Below are positions 33,890 through 42,951 of a stretch of 64,000 bases of DNA, piece after piece (within the stretch, counting starts at the first letter, position 1; every line of letters begins with the position of its first letter). The notes beneath the pieces were generated by a model, which was given only the letters and a program-made list of their open reading frames with translations, made no database searches and was not told the DNA's origin. Origin of the DNA: Oxalobacteraceae bacterium AB_14 (lineage in GTDB: Bacteria > Pseudomonadota > Gammaproteobacteria > Burkholderiales > Burkholderiaceae_D); contig KB906724.1 of the NCBI GenBank assembly GCA_000381565.1, positions 2,780,980 through 2,844,979 on the forward strand, given 5' to 3'. The position numbers were made by a program, and so were the translations under genes.

Positions 33890-33990
33890 GTTGCTCTGTT
33901 CTTGGTAGGTTGGACGGAGTATTACATACCCGGCCCTGCAAGGCCAGCGGGTACAATGCCGGCTGTGACGATTGACACGGGACAGTGACG

Positions 33991-34641
33991 ATGCTGCGGG
34001 CGATTTTGTGGGATAACGATGGCGTGTTGGTCGACACCGAACGCCTGTTTTACGAGGCCAACCGGGAGCTGTTCCTGCCGCTTGGACTGGAACTGAGCGA
34101 GCAGCACTTTTTCGACTGGTACCTGGCCGATAACTGCGGCGCGTGGCACCTGCTCGATCCGCAGATGGACGAAGCCGGGATGGACGCCTGGCGCGGCGAA
34201 CGCAATCGCCGCTACGCCGCCACGCTGGCTTCGGAGCACATACCTGCCATCGACGGCGTGGGCACGGTGCTCGCCAGCCTGTCGCCGCGCCTGCGCATGG
34301 GCGTGGTCACCAGTTCCAACCGCGAGCACTTCGAGATCATCCATCACCGCCTGGATCTGCTGCCGCACTTCGAATTCGTGCTCACGCATGAATCCTGCGC
34401 GACCAGCAAGCCGTCGCCGGAACCCTATCTGCTGGGCCTTGAACGGTTGGGCGTACAGGCCGGCGACTGCCTGGTGGTGGAGGATTCGCCGCGCGGCCTG
34501 CAAGCGGCGACGGCGGCCGGCATCCGCTGCATCATCCTGCGCAATGCGCTGACGCGCGGCCATGACTTCCCGGGCGCCTGGCGCGTGGTCGACACCATGC
34601 CGCAGCTGCTGGCAGAGATCGAACTGCTGCTCGCCGCTTAA
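33991..34641 (+). CDS. HAD-superfamily hydrolase (phosphoglucomutase/phosphatase-like)
   Basis: A 216-residue HAD enzyme with all four motifs: [15 protein letters not shown] (nucleophile and acid Asp), [10 protein letters not shown] (Ser/Thr), [11 protein letters not shown] (Lys) and [13 protein letters not shown] (acidic pair). The four-helix cap of the beta-phosphoglucomutase group fits residues of about 18-85. The ATG at 33991 is better placed after GGGACA than the GTG two codons earlier. Its stop overlaps that of the convergent chemotaxis gene. The substrate is unknown. Confidence 0.85.
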   Translation: MLRAILWDNDGVLVDTERLFYEANRELFLPLGLELSEQHFFDWYLADNCGAWHLLDPQMDEAGMDAWRGERNRRYAATLASEHIPAIDGVGTVLASLSPRLRMGVVTSSNREHFEIIHHRLDLLPHFEFVLTHESCATSKPSPEPYLLGLERLGVQAGDCLVVEDSPRGLQAATAAGIRCIILRNALTRGHDFPGAWRVVDTMPQLLAEIELLLAA

Positions 34642-35903
34642 CGGGCCGACGCGTGGCGCGCCTGCGGTGCTTCCAGCTCGGCGAAGTGTTCCGACGGATG
34701 GGCGCTGGCGCGGCGCGCCGACTTGATCGGCTGGATGCTGGCGCTCTTGCGCGCAGCGCCATCGCCACTGAGCTTGAACACGCCCACCGCGCCTTGCAGG
34801 TGCGCGGCCTGGTCGCGCATGGTGGCCGCCGCCGCCGAGGCTTGTTCCACCAGCGCGGCGTTCTGTTGCGTGGTCTGGTCCATCTCGGCGATGGCGCCGT
34901 TGATGTGCTCTATCCCGGACAGCTGCTCCTGGCTGGCGGCCGCGATGTCGCTCATGATGTCGGTGAAGCGGCGCACGCTGGCGACGATCTCCGCCATCGT
35001 CACGCCGGCCTGGTCGACCAGCCGCGCGCCGGCGTCGACCTGGTCGACGGAGTCGCCGATCAAACCCTTGATTTCGCGCGCCGCCGCGGCCGAGCGCTGC
35101 GCCAGGTTGCGCACTTCGTTGGCCACCACGGCGAAGCCGCGGCCCTGTTCGCCGGCGCGTGCTGCCTCGACGGCGGCGTTCAGCGCCAGGATGTTGGTCT
35201 GGAAGGCGATGCCGTCGATGACGGCGATGATGTCGACGATCTTGCGCGCCGAGGCGTTGATCGAGGCCATGGTGTCGACCACCTGCGCCACCACCGCGCC
35301 GCCCTGGCCGGCGACGGCCGAGGCCGACACCGCCAGCTGGTTGGCCTGCTGGGCATTGGCGGCGTTCTGCTTGACGGTGGAAGTGAGTTCCTCCATCGAC
35401 GAGGCGGTTTCCTCCAGCGAGCCGGCCTGGCGCTCGGTGCGCTCGGACAGGTCCATATTGCCGGCGGCGATTTCGGCCGACGCGGTGCCGATCGCTTCGG
35501 TGCCGCCGCGCACTTCGGAGACGATGCCGATCAGGCTGGCGTTCATTTCCTTCAGCGCGGCCGACAGCTGTCCGATCTCGTCGCGCGAGCGGATTTCGAT
35601 GTGGGAACTGAGGTCGCCGCCGGCCACCGTGCGCGCCACCCGCACCGCATGGCGGATCGGACCGACGATGCCGCGCGTGATGAACCAGGCGGTGAACAGG
35701 CTCATCAGGCCGCCGGCCAGGCCGAGGGCGATCATCAGCGTGCTGTAGAACGAGGCGATCTGCTGCGCGTTGCCGGAAGCGTGTTCCACGCTGGTGGCGC
35801 GCAAGCCCAGGGTGCCGACCGCGACCACCACGGCCAGCATCAACGTTGTTAATGAAAAGGCAATCGTCAGGCGTTGGCCTATCTTGATATCGGCAATCTT
35901 CAT
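34638..35903 (-). CDS. Methyl-accepting chemotaxis protein with minimal periplasmic loop
   Basis: A 421-residue receptor. Two transmembrane helices (about residues 13-33 and 52-75) are separated by only about 20 residues ([14 protein letters not shown]), so there is no periplasmic ligand domain. HAMP follows ([22 protein letters not shown]), then the signalling domain with hairpin tip [43 protein letters not shown]. The N-terminal first helix resembles other Oxalobacteraceae Tar-like receptors, so loss of the sensor domain is likely. It could signal through membrane state or a partner protein. Confidence 0.9.
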   Translation of the reverse strand: MKIADIKIGQRLTIAFSLTTLMLAVVVAVGTLGLRATSVEHASGNAQQIASFYSTLMIALGLAGGLMSLFTAWFITRGIVGPIRHAVRVARTVAGGDLSSHIEIRSRDEIGQLSAALKEMNASLIGIVSEVRGGTEAIGTASAEIAAGNMDLSERTERQAGSLEETASSMEELTSTVKQNAANAQQANQLAVSASAVAGQGGAVVAQVVDTMASINASARKIVDIIAVIDGIAFQTNILALNAAVEAARAGEQGRGFAVVANEVRNLAQRSAAAAREIKGLIGDSVDQVDAGARLVDQAGVTMAEIVASVRRFTDIMSDIAAASQEQLSGIEHINGAIAEMDQTTQQNAALVEQASAAAATMRDQAAHLQGAVGVFKLSGDGAARKSASIQPIKSARRASAHPSEHFAELEAPQARHASAR

Positions 35904-36084
35904 GTCTCGTCTTTTTATGTTTGTAATGATGTTTGTAAAACCCGGTATTTGCTCCGGGGAACGGAAAGTGTATCAGCGAACGGTCGTGCGAATCTATAAT
36001 TTTTAGCAATATTTCGCTGCCGTGCGACGACAGTGTTGCGCTTTCGGTAGCATGGTCCTGCAAACCAGAGTGAAGGAGCAGATC

Positions 36085-36318
36085 ATGCCCAAAGGAGCGA
36101 GTCCCAAGCGCGAACGCGAGTACAAGAAGCTGGAGCACAAATTCGAGGAGGAAGGCCGCTATCCGGGCCGGGAGGAGGAGGTGGCGGCCCGCATCGTCAA
36201 CAAGCAGCGGGCCGAGGCGGGGGAGACCCAGGACAGCAAGCGCCCGGCTCCCGGTGGCGGCACCGGACACCGGCGCGCCAATACCACGCGCGCTACGCGC
36301 CGCGGCAAGTCGTCCTGA
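36085..36318 (+). CDS. Small basic protein, 'plasmid stabilisation'-type family
   Basis: A 77-residue, highly charged protein: MPKGASPKREREYKKLEHKF, then EEGRYPGREEEVAARIVNKQRAEAGET and a Lys/Arg-rich tail. This sequence type is widespread in proteobacteria and is often labelled plasmid stabilisation protein, without functional proof. An AAGGAG ribosome binding site lies seven bases before the ATG at 36085. It looks like a small nucleic-acid-binding or stress protein. Confidence 0.75.
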   Translation: MPKGASPKREREYKKLEHKFEEEGRYPGREEEVAARIVNKQRAEAGETQDSKRPAPGGGTGHRRANTTRATRRGKSS

Positions 36319-36416
36319 ACAACTTTTACCCATTTGCGGGAAAACGATGTAAAATGACAAGCAGAGTTGTCGCAATTGAATTAAAACTCAGCCTCTGGTA
36401 GGGCGGATGTTTGGAA

Positions 36417-36453
36417 GGGCTGGAACCGTCGAGGTTCCGGCCCTTTTTGTTTT
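36417..36453 (+). terminator. Rho-independent terminator
   Basis: GGGCTGGAACC (36417-36427) pairs with GGTTCCGGCCC (36433-36443), one G-T wobble, loop GTCGA, followed by TTTTTGTTTT. It is directed along the plus strand and lies about 100 bases after the small basic protein gene. The bases between hold a TAAAAT -10-like element at 36350-36355, so either a long 3' end or a separate small RNA ends here. Confidence 0.85.
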
Positions 36454-37082
36454 CAGGCCCAGGCCTGGCTGGCGCTGAGCATGGCGGTCAGCATCAGCAG
36501 CGCGCCCATCACGCGGGCGGCGACCGTTGCGGCGGCCGGATGGCTGGCGAACCAGCCGCTGGCGCCGCTGGCGGCGTAGGCCAGCGCGCCATAGACGACC
36601 AGCTGGGTCAGTGCGGTGATGCCGCCCAGCACGCCCGATTGCACCCACAGCGGCCCCTGGCCCGGCTTGAGGAATTGCGGGAAGATCGCCAGCATGAAAA
36701 TGTAGGCCTTGGGGTTGAGCAGGCTGGTGGTCAGCGCGCGGCGGAAGATGACGGCGTCCGCCATCGCCTCGGCGCCCGGCGTCGGATGGAAGATGCTGTC
36801 GCTGCGCAGCAGGCTGTAGCCCATCCAGGCGATGTAGGCCGCGCCCGCCAGCAGCATGATCCTGAACAGCGGCGGCCAGCATTGCAGCACCACCGCCACG
36901 CCCAGCGCGCCCATGCACAGGTGGCAGAAGCCGCCGGCGATGATGCCGCCCACCGCCGCCATCCCCGAGCGGCGTCCGCCCAGCATCGAACTGCCCATGA
37001 CGAAGGCCATGTCCAGGCCGGGCAGGGCAACCACCCCGAATACCACGACAAAATACAGGCCCAGGTTGGCGGTTTGACTCAT
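36453..37082 (-). CDS. LysE family amino acid exporter
   Basis: A 209-residue protein with six hydrophobic segments; the opening NLGLYFVVVFGVVALPGLDMAFVMGSSMLGGRRSGMAAVGGIIAGG and the GPxxxxxxxxxxGxxxG-like pattern are typical of the LysE/RhtB family. ALTTSLLNPKAYIFMLAIFPQFL is the conserved fourth-segment motif. It is divergent from a WYL-domain regulator that probably controls it. Confidence 0.9.
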   Translation of the reverse strand: MSQTANLGLYFVVVFGVVALPGLDMAFVMGSSMLGGRRSGMAAVGGIIAGGFCHLCMGALGVAVVLQCWPPLFRIMLLAGAAYIAWMGYSLLRSDSIFHPTPGAEAMADAVIFRRALTTSLLNPKAYIFMLAIFPQFLKPGQGPLWVQSGVLGGITALTQLVVYGALAYAASGASGWFASHPAAATVAARVMGALLMLTAMLSASQAWA

Positions 37083-37167
37083 GTTTTGCTCCTTTGTAGG
37101 TGTGTTTGCGCCAGTCTAGCGAATAAATAGGACAGATACGGCCCTGTATATCTGCTATCTTTGCGGC

Positions 37168-38130
37168 ATGTACCATCCAACCACCCGCGTGCTGGCAGTG
37201 CTGGAGCTGCTGCAAACCCACGGCCGCCTGAGCGGCGCCGACCTGGCCAGCCGGCTGGGCGTCGACGGCCGCACTCTGCGGCGCTACATCGTCATGCTGG
37301 ACGATATCGGCATACCGATCACGGCTGAACGCGGCCGCCATGGCGGTTACGCACTGATGCCGGGCTTCAAATTGCCGCCGATGATGTTCACTGACGACGA
37401 GGCGCTGGCCTTGTCGCTGGGCTTGTTGGCGGCGCGGGGACTGGGCCTGGCCGAAGCGGCGCCGGCGGTCGCCAGCGCGCAGGCCAAGCTGGGCCGCATC
37501 ATGCCGGACGGCTTGCGTCAGCGGGTCGACGCCATCGACCAGACGGTGCGCCTGGATCTGCGTTCCAGCGCCCGGCAGGGCGGCGTAGCGCAGGACAATG
37601 CGGCGCTCACGGCGCTCAGCCTGGCCGCCAAGTCGCGCCGGCGCGTGCATCTGCGCTACCGTTCCGGCGGCATCGACAGCGAACGCGATGTCGATACCTA
37701 CGGCCTGGTGTATTACGGCGGCTTTTGGTACGCCGTCGGCCACTGCCATCTGCGCGCCGACGTGCGCACCTTCCGCCTCGACCGCGTGGCGCAGGTGGCG
37801 CCGGCGCGCGGCCATTTCCAGCTGCCGGCCGGCTTCGACGCGCTGGCGCATCTGCGGCAGTCGGTGGCGTCGCTGCCGCGCAAGTTCGCCGCCACGATCT
37901 TGCTGGAGACTGACCTGGCCACCGCCCGCGGCGCCTTCATCGACAGCATCGGCCTGTTCGAGCAAACGGCCGAGGGGATTTTGCTGCATAACCAGTCCGA
38001 CGAACTGGGCTGGCTGGCGCGGCAACTGGCGGCTGCGCCCTTTGCCTTCACGGTGCTGGCGCCGCCCGCCTTGCGCGATGAGCTGCGCACGGTTGCCGAG
38101 CGCTTGTTGCAAGCTGCCAAGCTCCGCTAG
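37168..38130 (+). CDS. YafY-type HTH/WYL transcriptional regulator
   Basis: A 320-residue protein with an N-terminal HTH_11 winged helix (TRVLAVLELLQTHGRLSGADLASRLGVDGRTLRRYIVMLDDIGIPI), then a linker, a WYL domain (RVHLRYRSGGIDSERDVDTYGLVYYGGFWYAVGHCHLRADVRTFRLDRV) and a WCX tail. It is divergent from the LysE exporter gene across 85 bases. WYL regulators respond to small ligands or nucleic acid signals; here the exporter substrate is the likely input. Confidence 0.9.
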   Translation: MYHPTTRVLAVLELLQTHGRLSGADLASRLGVDGRTLRRYIVMLDDIGIPITAERGRHGGYALMPGFKLPPMMFTDDEALALSLGLLAARGLGLAEAAPAVASAQAKLGRIMPDGLRQRVDAIDQTVRLDLRSSARQGGVAQDNAALTALSLAAKSRRRVHLRYRSGGIDSERDVDTYGLVYYGGFWYAVGHCHLRADVRTFRLDRVAQVAPARGHFQLPAGFDALAHLRQSVASLPRKFAATILLETDLATARGAFIDSIGLFEQTAEGILLHNQSDELGWLARQLAAAPFAFTVLAPPALRDELRTVAERLLQAAKLR

Positions 38131-38162
38131 AATGCCGCCACGCTAATTTATCCGAAGGAACT

Positions 38163-38951
38163 ATGTACCTGATTCAACGAACCGTCGCTGCGGCGGCGCT
38201 CGCTTGCGGGCTGCTGGGCGCCAGCCTGGCCTGGGCCGGCAATTGTCCCGCGCATTATGTCGACGGCCGCCTGCCGGAGATCCGCAACGCCAAGATGAAC
38301 GCCGCCACCACCGAGTTGTGCTACGGCGTATTCGGCGTCATGCATTCCGGCATCACGCGCACGCCGCTGTGGTCGGCCGAGCACCTGACCGCCGATAACA
38401 TCGACGCCGCCAAGAACCTGTCGCGCGAGAATTCCTTCCATACCGAACAGCAATTGCCAGCCAGCCTGCGCGCCGAGCTGTCCGACTACGCCCGCAGCGG
38501 CTACGACCGCGGCCACATGGCGCCGAACGGCGACATGCCGGACCGCGACACCCAGCACGAAAGCTTCACCTTGGCGAACATGGTGCCGCAGGACGCGGAT
38601 AATAACCGCCACGTGTGGGCCGGCATCGAAGGCGCGGTGCGCAAGCTGGCGCAGAAGGAGGGCGACCTGTATGTGATCACCGGCCCGGCCTTCATCGGCG
38701 GTAATTTGCAGAAGGCCGGCAATGTGCTGGTGCCCAGCCATTTGTACAAGCTGGTGTACAGCCCGCGCCAGCGCGCAGGGGCGGCATTCTTTATCGAAAA
38801 CCGCGCCGACGCCGCATATGAAACACTGAGCGTGGCGCAGCTGGAAGCGCGGATCGGCATCAATCTGCTGCCGTCGCTGCCGGCCAGCCAGAAACAGACG
38901 ATGTTGCGCCTGCCTAAAATCAAAGCACGTAAATCCCGGAGCCTGTCATGA
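38163..38951 (+). CDS. Secreted DNA/RNA non-specific endonuclease
   Basis: A 262-residue protein with signal peptide (ACGLLGASLAWAG, cleavage near 25) and a beta-beta-alpha-metal nuclease domain. The catalytic motif is YDRGHMAPNGDMPDRDTQHESFTLANMVPQ, with the DRGH His as general base and the Asn of LANMVPQ as metal ligand. It is of the NUC1/Serratia nuclease family, smaller than most. It should degrade extracellular or periplasmic nucleic acid. The next gene starts in an ATGA overlap. Confidence 0.9.
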   Translation: MYLIQRTVAAAALACGLLGASLAWAGNCPAHYVDGRLPEIRNAKMNAATTELCYGVFGVMHSGITRTPLWSAEHLTADNIDAAKNLSRENSFHTEQQLPASLRAELSDYARSGYDRGHMAPNGDMPDRDTQHESFTLANMVPQDADNNRHVWAGIEGAVRKLAQKEGDLYVITGPAFIGGNLQKAGNVLVPSHLYKLVYSPRQRAGAAFFIENRADAAYETLSVAQLEARIGINLLPSLPASQKQTMLRLPKIKARKSRSLS

Positions 38952-39196
38952 GTAAATTTGTCCCTTACGCCAACGAGTCGGACGTGCTGAACATCGGCCA
39001 GCTGTCGATCGAGAACCGGCTCGATCGCATCACCCTCAGCGGCGATGTCGACCTGACCGCCGACCAGGCCGGGCTGGCCGACGCCCGCACGCTGCATGCG
39101 CTGTTGGGCGAGGTGGTGGCGCGGCTGGAGGCGCAAAAATTGCCCGCCAAATTGCCGCCGCCGGCCCGTCTCACGGTGCCGAATCCATTTGACTAG
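38948..39196 (+). CDS. Conserved small protein of unknown function
   Basis: An 82-residue acidic-then-neutral protein (SKFVPYANESDVLNIGQLSIENRLDRITLSGDVDLTADQAGL...). It starts inside the nuclease stop (ATGA), so it is translated with it. No catalytic motif, signal peptide or membrane segment is visible. Close relatives are common in betaproteobacteria. An inhibitor of the nuclease is conceivable from coupling, but the lack of an export signal argues against a periplasmic partner. Confidence 0.75.
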   Translation: MSKFVPYANESDVLNIGQLSIENRLDRITLSGDVDLTADQAGLADARTLHALLGEVVARLEAQKLPAKLPPPARLTVPNPFD

Positions 39197-39249
39197 ACGG
39201 CTATGGATGATACTATGAAGCAATCATAATAATTTGCCTCGGCCACATC

Positions 39250-40980
39250 ATGACTTTCTTCACGACCGGTAATAATTCCATCGATGCGCTGGTCTACAGC
39301 AGCTGGACCACCGGTCCCGGCAAGGCCGTCTCGTTGAGCTACAGCTTCATGCATGTGGCGCCGGGCGACGGCAGCGCCGACGACGTCAACGGCTTTGCGC
39401 CGATGTCGTTCGCGCAGCAGCAGGCGGTGCGCACGGCGCTGGCGAGTTGGGCGGCGGTTGCCAATGTCAAGTTTACCGAGGTGTTTTCGGGCGGTGATAT
39501 CCAGCTCGGGACCAATGACCAGGGCAACCAGAGCAGCGGCTACGCGTATTTGCCGAATGGTGGCGATCCGACTTATTTGTTCCTCAACAATGCCGACAGG
39601 ACGAATACCGTCTACACCGCCGGCAGCTTCGGACCGTCGGTGCTGATCCACGAGTTGGGGCATACGCTGGGCTTGAAGCATCCGGGCAACTACAATTCGA
39701 CCGGCGGGGATATCGACGGCCCCTTCCTGCCGACGGTGACGGACAACCTGGATTACACCCAGATGTCGTACAACACCGGCTCCGGCTACCAGTTGAACCA
39801 CAAGTACGGCATCGCGCCGGCGCTGTACGACATCCAGGCGATGCAATACCTGTACGGCGCCAACATGAGCTACCACGCGGGCGACGACAGCTACAGTTTT
39901 GTGCGCAGCTCGCAGATGCAATGCATCTGGGATGCGGGCGGAGCGGATACCTTCAATTTCTCCGCTTGCACCGATGCGGTGACCATCAATCTCAACGCCG
40001 GCAGTTTCAGTTCGACCGCGCCGGACTTTAATAACATTTCGATCGCCTACAACGTGACGATCGAGGGCGCCGTCGCAGGTTCCGGTGGTTCGACCATTTA
40101 TGCCAACAACAACGGCAACGCGATCACGGGCGGGAGCGGTGCGGACCTTATCTACGAAGGCGCAGGCAGCGACACGATCGTCGGCAACGGCGGCGCCGAC
40201 ACGGCGGTGTTCTCCGGCGCGTACTCGCACTATGCGTTGTCGGGGAATTTCTCTGACCTGGTCGTGACCGGCGACGGCAGCGACCATCTGAGCGGCGTGG
40301 AAATCTTGCGTTTCAGCGACCGCACGCTCGACCTGTCCGGCGGCGGCCAGATTTTGAAGGGCTCCGCCGTGAACGACGTGCTGGCCGCCGGTCCCGGCAA
40401 CGACTATATCGACAGCGGGGCGGGCTTTGATACCGTCAATTACAGCGGAGAGCGCAGCAACTACACGGTCACCGTCAGCGGCGGCGACTTCACCGTCACC
40501 GACAACGCCGGCGCGGGCGGACACGACACCTTGAGCGGCGTCGAGCGGCTCTACTTCGACAGCGGCAACGCGGTCGCGCTGGACGTCGAACGCCACGAGA
40601 TAGGCGGCGAGGCCTATCGCCTGTACCAGTCCGCTTTTCACCGGGCGCCCGATCTGGGCGGCCTGGGCTTCTGGGTCAGGGTGCTGGACCACGGCTTCTC
40701 GCTGGAGCAGATGGCCGAGCAATTCCTGCTCAGCGCGGAGTTCACCGCCACCTACGGCGCCAATCTGTCCGACACGGACTTCGTCTACCAGGTGTATCGC
40801 AATACGCTGGACCGCGAACCGGACGCCGGAGGCGCCCAGTTCTACATCCACAACATCGCCATCGGTGCGATCTCGCGCGCGGGCGTGTTGGCCGACATCT
40901 CCGAATCGCCGGAAAACGTCGGCCACCTGGCCACCATCATCGGCAGCGGTTTTGACTACACCTTCGATCCCACCACCTAA
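39250..40980 (+). CDS. Serralysin-like M10 metalloprotease with RTX repeats and DUF4214
   Basis: A 576-residue protein. The zinc site is VLIHELGHTLGLKHPG (HExxHxxGxxH, about residues 134-144) with the Met-turn in DYTQMSYNTG. A calcium-binding RTX stretch follows (GGSGADLIYEGAGSDTIVGNGGADTAVFSG and later GPGNDYIDSGAGFDTV), then a DUF4214 segment near the end (AYRLYQSAFHRAPDLGGLGFWVRVLDHG, VYRNTLDREPDAGGAQFY). There is no N-terminal signal peptide, in keeping with type I secretion, but no secretion genes are beside it. Its stop overlaps that of the convergent cyclase gene. Confidence 0.92.
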   Translation: MTFFTTGNNSIDALVYSSWTTGPGKAVSLSYSFMHVAPGDGSADDVNGFAPMSFAQQQAVRTALASWAAVANVKFTEVFSGGDIQLGTNDQGNQSSGYAYLPNGGDPTYLFLNNADRTNTVYTAGSFGPSVLIHELGHTLGLKHPGNYNSTGGDIDGPFLPTVTDNLDYTQMSYNTGSGYQLNHKYGIAPALYDIQAMQYLYGANMSYHAGDDSYSFVRSSQMQCIWDAGGADTFNFSACTDAVTINLNAGSFSSTAPDFNNISIAYNVTIEGAVAGSGGSTIYANNNGNAITGGSGADLIYEGAGSDTIVGNGGADTAVFSGAYSHYALSGNFSDLVVTGDGSDHLSGVEILRFSDRTLDLSGGGQILKGSAVNDVLAAGPGNDYIDSGAGFDTVNYSGERSNYTVTVSGGDFTVTDNAGAGGHDTLSGVERLYFDSGNAVALDVERHEIGGEAYRLYQSAFHRAPDLGGLGFWVRVLDHGFSLEQMAEQFLLSAEFTATYGANLSDTDFVYQVYRNTLDREPDAGGAQFYIHNIAIGAISRAGVLADISESPENVGHLATIIGSGFDYTFDPTT

Positions 40981-41963
40981 GGCGATTCCGGCAGGCTGAT
41001 GCGGTTGCGGCCCATGTGCTTGGCGCGGTACAGCGCCGAGTCCGCCGTGGCCACCAGCTGGCTGGGATCGCTGCCCGGCGCCGCCAGCGCGGTGGCCGCG
41101 CCTATGCTCACCGTCACCACGTGTTGCGCGCTGCCCAGGTTGGGCAGGTGCAGCTGCTCGACCCTGCAGCGGATGCGTTCGGCCACGATGGCCGCGCCTT
41201 TGAGCGACTGGTTGGGCAGGATCACGGCGAACTCCTCGCCGCCGTAACGCGCCACCAGGTCGTTGGCGCGCATTTCGCTCGACACCGCGCAGGCGATTCT
41301 TTGCAGGCATTCGTCGCCGCCCAGGTGGCCGTAGGCGTCGTTGTATTGCTTGAAGTTGTCGACGTCGACCATCAGCAGCGACAAGGGCTGCTGCTGGCGC
41401 AGCGCGCGCTGCCACTCGGCTTGCAGGGTGTCGTCGAAGCAGCGCCGATTGGCCAGGCCGGTCAGGCCGTCGCGCGTGGCCAGCTGCTCCAGCGCCACCT
41501 GCGCGCGCTTCTCGTCGGTGACGTCGCGCAAGGTTTCCGCGACCGCCACCAGCTTGCCGCCGGCGTCCAGGATGGGGCTGGCGTCCGCCGCCAGGTAGCG
41601 CCGCCGTCCCACGCGCGGCATGTCGCACCAGTTTTCCGCGCGCAGCCCGCTGTCGTTGTCGTTGCGCCGGGCGTGCTGGTGGTACAGGGTCTGGACGTCG
41701 GCGTCGCGGCCCTGGATCACCAGGTCGGCCAGCGTCGGGCGCTGCTCGTGATAGAAGCTCTTCCAATGGTCGGCAGTGCCCAGCACTTCCCAGGCGTCGA
41801 CGCCGGTCAGGCGCTCGCAGGCCCGGTTCCAGATGATGACCTTGCCGTGGATGTCGATCACGAAAGTCGGGATGACCAGCAATTCCATCAGTTTCAGCGC
41901 GAAGCCGTGTTGCATGTCGGCTTGCGAGAATTCCATCAGGTGCTGGATTTTTTGAGTGGGCAT
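40977..41963 (-). CDS. PAS-GGDEF diguanylate cyclase
   Basis: A 328-residue soluble protein. A PAS domain (LLVIPTFVIDIHGKVIIWNRACERLTGVDAWEVLG) with a PAC tail (AVAETLRDVTDEKRAQ) precedes a GGDEF domain with RYGGEEFAVILPNQSL and the RxxD inhibitory site RAND. It should synthesise cyclic di-GMP. The start at 41963 has GGGGA upstream and lies 23 bases after the stop of a histidine kinase gene on the same strand. Confidence 0.93.
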   Translation of the reverse strand: MPTQKIQHLMEFSQADMQHGFALKLMELLVIPTFVIDIHGKVIIWNRACERLTGVDAWEVLGTADHWKSFYHEQRPTLADLVIQGRDADVQTLYHQHARRNDNDSGLRAENWCDMPRVGRRRYLAADASPILDAGGKLVAVAETLRDVTDEKRAQVALEQLATRDGLTGLANRRCFDDTLQAEWQRALRQQQPLSLLMVDVDNFKQYNDAYGHLGGDECLQRIACAVSSEMRANDLVARYGGEEFAVILPNQSLKGAAIVAERIRCRVEQLHLPNLGSAQHVVTVSIGAATALAAPGSDPSQLVATADSALYRAKHMGRNRISLPESP

Positions 41964-41986
41964 GGGTGGTCCCCGTAATCGGTGGT

Positions 41987-42808
41987 TTATTGGAGCGGGA
42001 AGGACATGGTCAGCGCCGTGCCGTGGCCGGGCCGGCTCGAGATGTCGAAACGGCCGCCGGCCTCGGCCACGCGCTGGGCGATGCCGCGCAGGCCGCAGCC
42101 GCGCCGGGCCGGCGGGTCGGGCAGGCCGACGCCGTTGTCGCGCACGGTCAGGCTCAGGCCGCCGGCCACCCGGCACAGGCCGATGCACACTTCGGACGCC
42201 TGGGCGTGGCGCGCAATATTGCTCAACGATTCTTGCAGGATGCGGAACACCACGGCGTCCATGCGCTCGTCGGCGGGAATGCTGAAGGCGGCCGGCTCGG
42301 CTTCCAGCCGGCAGGGGATGCCGCTGAGCCGTGAAAACTGCTCCACCTGCTGTTGGACCGCGCCTTGCAGGCCGCTTTCCAGCTGTTCCGGCTGCAGATC
42401 GCGGACTATGGTGCGCAGGGCGCGGCTGGCTGCCTGCACCCTGGCCTCGACCTGGGCCAGCGGCTGGGACAGCGCTTCATGGCATTGCGCCAGCGCGGCG
42501 ATGTCGAACGACATGGCCAGCAAGTGCTGGCCCATGTCGTCGTGCAGGTCGCGGGCGATGCGGCGGCGCTCGGCGTCCCGCAGCGACTGCTGGCTGGCGC
42601 TGAGCCGCGCCACCTGCAGGCGGGTGTCGCCCAGCGCCTGTTCGGCCAGTTCGCGGCGGCCGCGTTCCTCGGTCAGCATGCTTTCCTGCCGGATCAGGGC
42701 GCGGTGCAGGCGCCGTTGTCGCCACAGCAGCAACAGGGCTATGCCGGCAAGCAAGACGGCGCCGGCGATAATGACATCGATTTCCAGGAGCGGTTGAGCG
42801 TAGCGCAT
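41987..42808 (-). CDS. NarX-type sensor histidine kinase
   Basis: A 273-residue kinase with one N-terminal transmembrane helix (IDVIIAGAVLLAGIALLLLW), a coiled-coil and a HisKA_3 dimerisation region (ERRRIARDLHDDMGQHLLAM, phospho-accepting His of LHDD), followed by HATPase_c (LQESLSNIARHAQAS, VRDNGVGLPD and GCGLRGIAQRVAEAGG). Kinases of this group normally have a LuxR-type response regulator next to them, but none is present; the next gene is a diguanylate cyclase. The start at 42808 follows GGGGAAG. Confidence 0.9.
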   Translation of the reverse strand: MRYAQPLLEIDVIIAGAVLLAGIALLLLWRQRRLHRALIRQESMLTEERGRRELAEQALGDTRLQVARLSASQQSLRDAERRRIARDLHDDMGQHLLAMSFDIAALAQCHEALSQPLAQVEARVQAASRALRTIVRDLQPEQLESGLQGAVQQQVEQFSRLSGIPCRLEAEPAAFSIPADERMDAVVFRILQESLSNIARHAQASEVCIGLCRVAGGLSLTVRDNGVGLPDPPARRGCGLRGIAQRVAEAGGRFDISSRPGHGTALTMSFPLQ

Positions 42809-42951
42809 GATAGTTCTTCCCCGGTTAGCGTCCACCAGACCAACATATCGTGGTTGCTGCGCGGTAGCATTGTGAAATGTCAACTGCTACCGGCATAGAC
42901 CGAAAAGTGTAGCGTAAGATATAATTGAGGGTTGTCCTATTGGGAACTGCC

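Noticed and set aside
31767..34037. A 756-codon open frame on the minus strand
   Set aside because: Another frame of the membrane diguanylate cyclase gene; Arg/Pro/His-rich with no domain.
40120..40440. Tandem short repeats considered as a DNA repeat array
   Set aside because: They are the protein-level RTX glycine/aspartate repeats of the metalloprotease, not a non-coding array.
39193..41766. An 857-codon open frame on the minus strand
   Set aside because: It is antisense to the metalloprotease gene, then runs in another frame of the diguanylate cyclase gene; both of those carry clear motifs.
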